DNA from: a virus
DNA length: 22,816 nucleotides
Virus record (IMG/VR): IMGVR_UViG_3300031951_006763
Location: 1-22,816 of that record
Reading direction: 5' to 3' (one strand)
The notes below the pieces were generated by a model. It had not been told where the DNA came from. It did not search any database and saw only the letters and a program-made list of their open reading frames with translations. Made by a program: the position numbers and the translations under genes. Position 1 is the first letter of the stretch; every line of letters starts with the position of its first letter. Below, in pieces: positions 6,453-12,100 of this stretch.

Positions 6453-7183
6453 CAAAACAAGAATGGTTGGACAAGTGCAGCCACTGGAAACAGAAGTGGT
6501 CTCAGCGGGAATACCTGCCGGACGATAACGGTCTGGATGTATATGCAGTGCTAGATGCCATAAGCAAGTACAGCGCAGATGACGCTGTGATTATGTCCGA
6601 CGCGGGCACAGCTTTCTACACAGTACCGCAAGCGTACAAGTTCAAAGGTACGCAGCGGTTAGTCATGAGCCAGTCTCAGGGTGACATGGGCTGGGCATTA
6701 CCTGCTGCTATCGGCGTAGCTAAGGCTGGTGCTAAACAAGTTATCTGCATCGTAGGTGACGGCAGCTTTATGTCTAACATGCAGGAGCTTGCTGTTATCC
6801 GTGAACACAACTTGCCTATCAAGATTGTGGTGCTTAACAACAAAGGCTATCTCAGCATCAAGAACACGCAGTCTAAGTTCTACGAAGGCAGAGTACACGG
6901 CACTAGCCCAGAGACAGGCGTATGGTTTCCTAATTTTGTTGAGTTAGCTGAAGTGTTTGGTATAGAGAATCATCAGACATGGAAGACAAAACACATGAAT
7001 GAGCTATTTGCAATAAACTTTTCTCAAGAAATTGATCCTGTATTGATTGATGTTATTTGCACCCAAGACCAGCAAGTCCTGCCATCACAGTCGTTTAAAG
7101 ACGGCAAGCAAGCACCTCTGCATGACATGATTCCATTCCTGTCTGACGAGGAACTCCAACAAGAAATGGTGGTAAAACTATGA
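6449..7183 (+). CDS. ThDP-dependent C2-transferase, diphosphate-binding domain (YerE-like, split)
   Basis: This 244-aa second half of the split enzyme is the PP domain. It contains SDAGTAFY, QSQGDMGWALPAAIG and the thiamine-diphosphate/Mg site GDGS (103-106) followed after 24 residues by NN (130-131), the classic GDG-X(24-27)-NN motif. The tail APLHDMIPFL is like the C-terminus of O-antigen acetolactate-synthase-like proteins. The gene starts with ATGA overlapping the upstream stop, with GGAG 7 bases before the ATG, so independent translation of a second subunit looks real rather than a sequencing frameshift. Together with the upstream product it makes a full-length (about 580 aa) enzyme; Pyr and PP domains from two chains must meet to build each active site. 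The ATGA coupling should keep the two in equal amounts. Confidence 0.88.
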   Translation: MTKQEWLDKCSHWKQKWSQREYLPDDNGLDVYAVLDAISKYSADDAVIMSDAGTAFYTVPQAYKFKGTQRLVMSQSQGDMGWALPAAIGVAKAGAKQVICIVGDGSFMSNMQELAVIREHNLPIKIVVLNNKGYLSIKNTQSKFYEGRVHGTSPETGVWFPNFVELAEVFGIENHQTWKTKHMNELFAINFSQEIDPVLIDVICTQDQQVLPSQSFKDGKQAPLHDMIPFLSDEELQQEMVVKL

Positions 7184-8091
7184 AAATAGCCATACTGGGT
7201 GCAACCAGCGCCATAGCAAAAGATCTGATCCTATCCTTTAGCGACGAGCATAAGTTGGAACTGTACTCACGCCGCCTAAGTGATGTGACTACATGGATGC
7301 TGCAAAATAACCTGCACAACTTTACATCGCAGGATTACACAGAATTCAAACACGCTCGCGACATAGACGTCATCATCAACTTCGTAGGTGCTGGCAGTCC
7401 TGAGAAGGTCATCAAGTTGGGCGAGCAGATCTTTGAGATTACTGAGACGTTTGACCGCATGGCGTTAGATTACATAGGGAAATATCGTGAGTGCAAATAC
7501 ATCTTCATCTCCAGCGGAGCAGTCTTCGGTGACAACTTCAGCACACCGGCAGACATCGACAAAGTATCCGCGTTTCCTCTCAATAACCTTCAGCCCAAGC
7601 ATTACTACGGGTACGCCAAGGCGATGGCAGAAGTCAGGCACAGGATTACCGACCGCAATATCTTTGACCTTCGAGTGTTCAATTACTTCAGCCCTATGGT
7701 GAACATCAACTATCGGTTCATGATTACTGACATGATCCGTGCTATCAAAGATAAGTCTGTGTACAAAGTAGACCGTACTCCTATCGTGCGGGATTATGTC
7801 GGGCCGCTAGACTTCTATCAGATGATCAACGTCATGCTGACTAAGGACAAGATGAATACCGCCATAGATATGTACAGCCGCCAGCCTGTATCTAAAGACA
7901 GCCTGTTGACTGCTATGGCACAGAGATACAAGCTAGAGTACGAGACAGTAGGAGCGCAGGTAGGACTGCCAGCTACAGGTGTGAAGGAGAAGTATTACTC
8001 AGTCAATACTGCGGCGTATGCCATAGGGTACAGACCTACGCTGTCCTCACTTGAAAACATATTCTTGGCTGTAGACAAGATATTGAAATGA
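7180..8091 (+). CDS. Extended short-chain NAD(P)-dependent reductase/epimerase (YerF-like)
   Basis: This 303-aa Rossmann enzyme starts MKIAILGATSAIAKDLI, where GATSAIA (7-13) is the dinucleotide-binding loop. It shows IFISSGAVFG (108-117) with the catalytic Ser region and HYYGYAK with Tyr143 and Lys147, the YxxxK pair of extended SDRs. The 'GATSxIAKDLI' start is typical of reductases found next to E1 and YerE-like genes in O-antigen clusters. There YerF reduces the ketone of the newly added acetyl branch to complete yersiniose A. It overlaps the split ThDP enzyme by four bases (ATGA), so E1, both YerE parts and this gene form one translationally linked unit. A 4-keto reductase or epimerase role on another deoxysugar is the main alternative. 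Confidence 0.85.
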   Translation: MKIAILGATSAIAKDLILSFSDEHKLELYSRRLSDVTTWMLQNNLHNFTSQDYTEFKHARDIDVIINFVGAGSPEKVIKLGEQIFEITETFDRMALDYIGKYRECKYIFISSGAVFGDNFSTPADIDKVSAFPLNNLQPKHYYGYAKAMAEVRHRITDRNIFDLRVFNYFSPMVNINYRFMITDMIRAIKDKSVYKVDRTPIVRDYVGPLDFYQMINVMLTKDKMNTAIDMYSRQPVSKDSLLTAMAQRYKLEYETVGAQVGLPATGVKEKYYSVNTAAYAIGYRPTLSSLENIFLAVDKILK

Positions 8092-8246
8092 ACTACGACC
8101 GTAAATACTGCGCTCACTGCAACACGTTCAAACCACTGGACGGCGGCGGGATGAAGAAGACTAGGGGCAGCCCACGCTGGTGCTGTAAAGAATGTCTGGC
8201 TAGGATAGAAGCGAGGAAAAAGAATGTGGTGCCCAACGTGCAATAG
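8088..8246 (+). CDS. Small zinc-finger protein, 52 aa
   Basis: The protein starts MNYDRKYCAHCNTFKPLDGG and has C8-X2-C11 and C33-X2-C36 knuckles with a basic tail (EARKKNVVP), consistent with one treble-clef or ribbon-type zinc site that binds nucleic acid. Similar 'YDRKYCAHCxxFKPL' mini-proteins occur in tailed phages with no known role. ATG 8088 overlaps the upstream TGA (ATGA). Its last 23 bp overlap the following NrdR-like gene. It is short, but the four-Cys pattern, the coupling and the strand agreement support it. Confidence 0.65.
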   Translation: MNYDRKYCAHCNTFKPLDGGGMKKTRGSPRWCCKECLARIEARKKNVVPNVQ

Positions 8247-8421
8247 TCTTACTAAAGTTACGGACACGCGCAGGTATAGAGACATAACAGATACGTTTGA
8301 CTTTGTGCAGCGGCAACGTGTATGTCGGGATTGCAACCACAAGTTTGCGTCTATAGAAATCCCACAAGAGACTTGGGATAAAACATACAAACTACCTAAG
8401 AAATACAGGAGCGATGGATGA
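8224..8421 (+). CDS. Stand-alone NrdR-like zinc-ribbon protein, 65 aa
   Basis: The N-terminal 45 residues match the zinc ribbon of the ribonucleotide-reductase repressor NrdR: MWCPTC...DTRRYRD...RQRVCRDCNHKFASIE, with C3-X2-C6 and C34-X2-C37 and the 'R..R.C..C...F...E' pattern. NrdR proper is about 150 aa with an ATP-cone after the ribbon; here that domain is absent and only a 20-residue tail remains. In NrdR the ribbon binds DNA boxes in nrd promoters. A truncated phage form could bind such sites without nucleotide sensing (inference), or simply be a generic zinc ribbon. AGGA precedes ATG 8224. Confidence 0.7.
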   Translation: MWCPTCNSLTKVTDTRRYRDITDTFDFVQRQRVCRDCNHKFASIEIPQETWDKTYKLPKKYRSDG

Positions 8422-8645
8422 ACTTGGATGAATACAACAAACTATTTCACAATCTTGAACTAAACCTTGTAGCGTTCAAACCGTTGATGGAATGCAACCA
8501 AGAAGTATTGAAGTTAGTAAACGCCGCGATAGAAGCAGAGCGTGAAGAATGTGCGAAAGCGTGTGAACTATATGAGACTGGTTTGCCAGAATTCTATGCG
8601 CAAACATTAGCCAGAGTTATTCGTGCAAGGTGGATTCATGACTGA
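8418..8645 (+). CDS. Small phage protein with EREECAKACE...IRxR signature, 75 aa
   Basis: This all-helical protein ends AEREECAKACELYETGLPEF and then TLARVIRARWIHD. It shares the ERExCxxxCE and A..IRxR elements with the genes ending at 1288 and 1764, so it is a third copy of the same small-protein plan. AGGAG lies 8 bases before ATG 8418, and the start overlaps the previous stop (ATGA). Function unknown. Confidence 0.65.
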   Translation: MNLDEYNKLFHNLELNLVAFKPLMECNQEVLKLVNAAIEAEREECAKACELYETGLPEFYAQTLARVIRARWIHD

Positions 8646-8832
8646 CAGAAAATACATAGATGACTTTGTAAAAACCTATAAAAAACAAACTGGACAAGAC
8701 ATAGGTTTTGTTGACACTTCTACCGGTAGAAGAATTTATCTTAATGACATGACAGACGAAGACGCTCAGTTAGTAGCTATGTCGTTTTCGCTGATGGTTG
8801 AAGTTGCAAAGGAAAAAAGTGAAGACAGTTAA
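8638..8832 (+). CDS. Small acidic phage hypothetical protein, 64 aa
   Basis: I chose ATG 8638 (AAGGTGG upstream, overlapping the previous gene by 8 bp) over an upstream TTG at 8623. The protein reads MTDRKYIDDFVKTYKKQTGQ, a short strand region GFVDTSTGRRIYLNDM, then an acidic helix DEDAQLVAMSFSLMVEVAKE. No motif is recognised. A small antidefence or regulatory role is conceivable but nothing shows it. Confidence 0.6.
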   Translation: MTDRKYIDDFVKTYKKQTGQDIGFVDTSTGRRIYLNDMTDEDAQLVAMSFSLMVEVAKEKSEDS

Positions 8833-9103
8833 AGAGTATATGAACGAAGTAGCTGGCATCGGGTGCGTGATGTGTCACCACCTTGATCTCGGCTACTCAC
8901 CTGCCGTTCTCCACCATCCGCGCGATGCTGTTGGTGGGGCGCAGCGGGCATCAGACTGGCTTGTGATCCCCCTCTGCCCTGAACACCATGTTGGGAAGTC
9001 TGGATACCATGGGTTAGGAAGCAGGGGGTTTTATACAAGATACAAACTCTCAGAGTGGGATCTCATGGCAATGACTATTGAGAGGCATCATACTGCTTCT
9101 TAA
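8819..9103 (+). CDS. Ref-type (RecA-dependent) HNH-like nuclease, 94 aa
   Basis: The protein has the layout of the recombination-enhancement nuclease Ref of phage P1 and its many phage relatives: GCVMC (C16, C19), LHHPRD (H32-H33), SDWLVIPLCPEHH (C53, H56-H57), then GYHGLG with H64 and an FYTRYKLSEWDL end. The two CxxC/CxxH pairs build the zinc sites, and the HH pair is the HNH-like catalytic strand. P1 Ref makes RecA-filament-guided double-strand breaks; short versions such as this lack the long N-terminal DNA-binding tail. The start is uncertain: GTG 8819 has AGGA upstream, while ATG 8840 and TTG 8798 are also in frame. Its 3' end overlaps the convergent polyvalent-protein gene by 29 bp. 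Confidence 0.8.
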   Translation: MKTVKEYMNEVAGIGCVMCHHLDLGYSPAVLHHPRDAVGGAQRASDWLVIPLCPEHHVGKSGYHGLGSRGFYTRYKLSEWDLMAMTIERHHTAS

Positions 9104-12100
9104 CCATTATCCTTGCGTCTTCCATCTGCTTGGCTATCTCACCAATGATTATCTTCATCCGGTCAATCTCTTCCTTCTTCTGAGCGCCAGTCATATTCTC
9201 ATCATTACGAATGGCTTGTATGGCTTGGCGCATCTTTGACATATCCTTAGAGGCATTGTCATAGAACTTAGCCATGGCAATCTTGTCGCCCTTCTCCTTC
9301 AAGATTTCTTGAACTTTGTCTGCTTGACCTAGCTGGGCAAAATGCCGCATGTCAGCGTAAGCCTGGGCTATTTCTTTGTTGTTCTGATAGAACGCGGTGA
9401 CGTACTTAGATTGTGTGGTTGGCAAAGACTTGATAAATCCCATAGACATAGTATCCGTCCAGTTATTATCTGGGTATGCAGACTTAGAAAATGGTTGTAC
9501 GGCATAGTGCGATAACCATGACGCTGTACCACCTAACCAACCAAAGTAAGCTTTGATAGCATAGTCTGTTTGTACGGGAGATATTTCCGCAGACTCAGGC
9601 AGGAACACGTTAGTTCCTTTTGATAATGCTATAGCCAACGGGCCAGTTTTTTCAGCTATACGTTCAGCCTTGGAAAGTCTTTCCATGCCAGCAGTCTCAA
9701 TAGGAGCGCCAGTAAAACTGTCTTTGTTAGCATATAAATCTACTAACGGTTTAACTATTTGCGGTAGGTTTACAGCAAAAGTGTCAACCACCATACGGGA
9801 CAAACTTTCTTTAAACACTTTACCTTCAACGCCTTGGTCAAATATTTGTTCAGCCGTTCTTTCTACCATTGTGCCAAACGCGCCAACCTCAAACGGTTTA
9901 GGTATACGGAAAGCACTATCCATCCCAGGTAGTTTAAACCACCAAAAGTTATCTCTATCCCACTGCTCACGCTTTTGAAACTCTTCGTCATCCTCAAATG
10001 CTGCATACAAAGCTAATGAAGCTAAAGACACAGCAAGCATTACAGTAGAGAATTGTTGGGCTTTTTGTTTGTCTGTGCCTTCAATTTCTTTACCAGTAAT
10101 ATAGTTGTAAGTAACCCTACCAGTAGGCACAAGACCATCACGACCAAGTTTGTATAAACCTTGTGTGCGAGCATTTAAGAATGGAACAATTTGTGTTAAG
10201 TAGCGGAACGTAGGCCATGCCCCCTGCATAGAGAAGTCAAGCATATCTCTAGCATAAAAAGAAGATTCAAGATGCGACATTCCTTTAGCCTTAAGCTCAT
10301 TGTACAAAGCCATACGGTTAACCGCTTCTGTCTTATTGCCAAACTCTTCGTACTTATCCCGCAAAAATATCAAACCATTCTTAATCTTTTCATCTGTATT
10401 AAGAATAGTATTTGCTTTAACGCCTTTTTTAATTAGGCGTTTCACTAACCTGGCTTGATCACCTTCAACAATACTTCCAAAATTAAAGATTGCTCCACCA
10501 GCAAGAGCTGAAATATGTGCTGGATTTTTTTTGTCTGTAGATGCCCAGTTTTTAAAAACTCTTGATACTGGATCTTTACTAACTTCACTTACAGCACCAG
10601 CGGCAGCAGAGTCTCGGAATAAGTTACGAACTTTAAACGCAGGGGATATTGTCACACCATACTGAAGTATGTTCTTGAAGTTACGAGCAACGTCCAAGAA
10701 CTTAGACTTTGGCCCCATATACCCAATAGCCATGATGGACTCAACTAACATAGGTTCTGTAACTTCAAAATACGCTGGTCGTCCATCTATCATGGTTTTA
10801 ACTACAGAACTACCCTTTCTTGGCGTGTATTCTGATGTGGTGTATTCCGCTTTAAGATCACCAACAAGCTGTCCAGTTTTTTTAGTGTAAACCTTTCCAC
10901 CTTTACCATCTTCATTTGGTCTGTATACAAAACCTGATTTTAAGTTAGGTTGTGCTGCGTTCATATTTATTGCCGAACGAAGCGTAGCATTAGCAGCTTC
11001 ATTCTTCATAGAGGAAGAAAGAATGTGGCTCCAATTACGCAGGGTATTTTCCATCAAGTCACCAAACGGTTTCTCACCACCTTTTAATGCTTTGGAAAAG
11101 TATTGGTTGACTAGACCAGACCTTGTTGCTGCCGTTTGTACATCACCCGTTTCTTCCATAACTTTGTAAAACGGAATGTAGTTAATATCGTTAGCATAAA
11201 TTTCATACGCTTCTTTGTTAATAGTTCCTTGCGCAAGTGCAATGTTAAGTACAGAACGGTTCAATTTGTTCATGTCTTTTTGCACTTCTTTATAAACGTC
11301 AATGCGAGGACGACCATTTAATGTGCCAGACGCAAGCATATTTCTTTTTGCAACAATATCTGGATCAATAGATGTTCCTTTAACCGAGGACTGTAATGCC
11401 CTTACTTCTTTTTTCATTTGTTCTATTTGATCACTTATTTTGTTTGCTTCTTTAACTGTTTGTGCAGAACGACGTTTGGAACCAAGGTCTTGAATCTGAC
11501 CTTTGATATTGTCTATCTTGTCATAAGCTCTGCGTGATTTCTCATATATAGAATGTTCTCTGTTTAAGGCAACCCATATCTGGTAGCTATCAACCTCAGC
11601 TCCAACCGGCTCAAGTGCTGCAATTAAACCCTTAGTATCTTTTGCAATATCTAACGCGCCGTCGGTAAGTTTTACTTCTCCATTAAACAGCAACCCCTCA
11701 ACCGCACCATCTACCGTCGTAGACATGCGAGCTTTCATGTAGGCTATTGGATCAATGTCTCTGATAGACCGGTACTGATCTGCTATACCCTGCGCAAGTT
11801 TTTTCCAGAACTTATCCCGCATACCATCAAGCTTGTCGATGATGGTTTTATTTTCTGGTGCAAAAACAGGCACAAGTTCACTATATAAATCGTCCGGTAT
11901 ATGTGCAAACTGACTTTTAGGTAGAGTGCGCTTCTGCAAAGCTTTCTGTGCGGCAGTTTTGGCTCTTTGTACTGCGGTTTGCCTGCCTTCTTGTTGATCA
12001 TCTAATCTATCTTGCGTCCGTTTTGGTTCTTCAAAAATATCAACAGACTCGTCAGCAACCTGCGGCGTACTAATACCAAACTCCCTACCAGAGCCTGACG

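Noticed and set aside
6440-6460. Programmed -1 frameshift joining the two ThDP halves
   Set aside because: The frames differ by -1, but no X-XXY-YYZ slippery heptamer lies at the overlap; GGAG plus ATGA fits re-initiation better.
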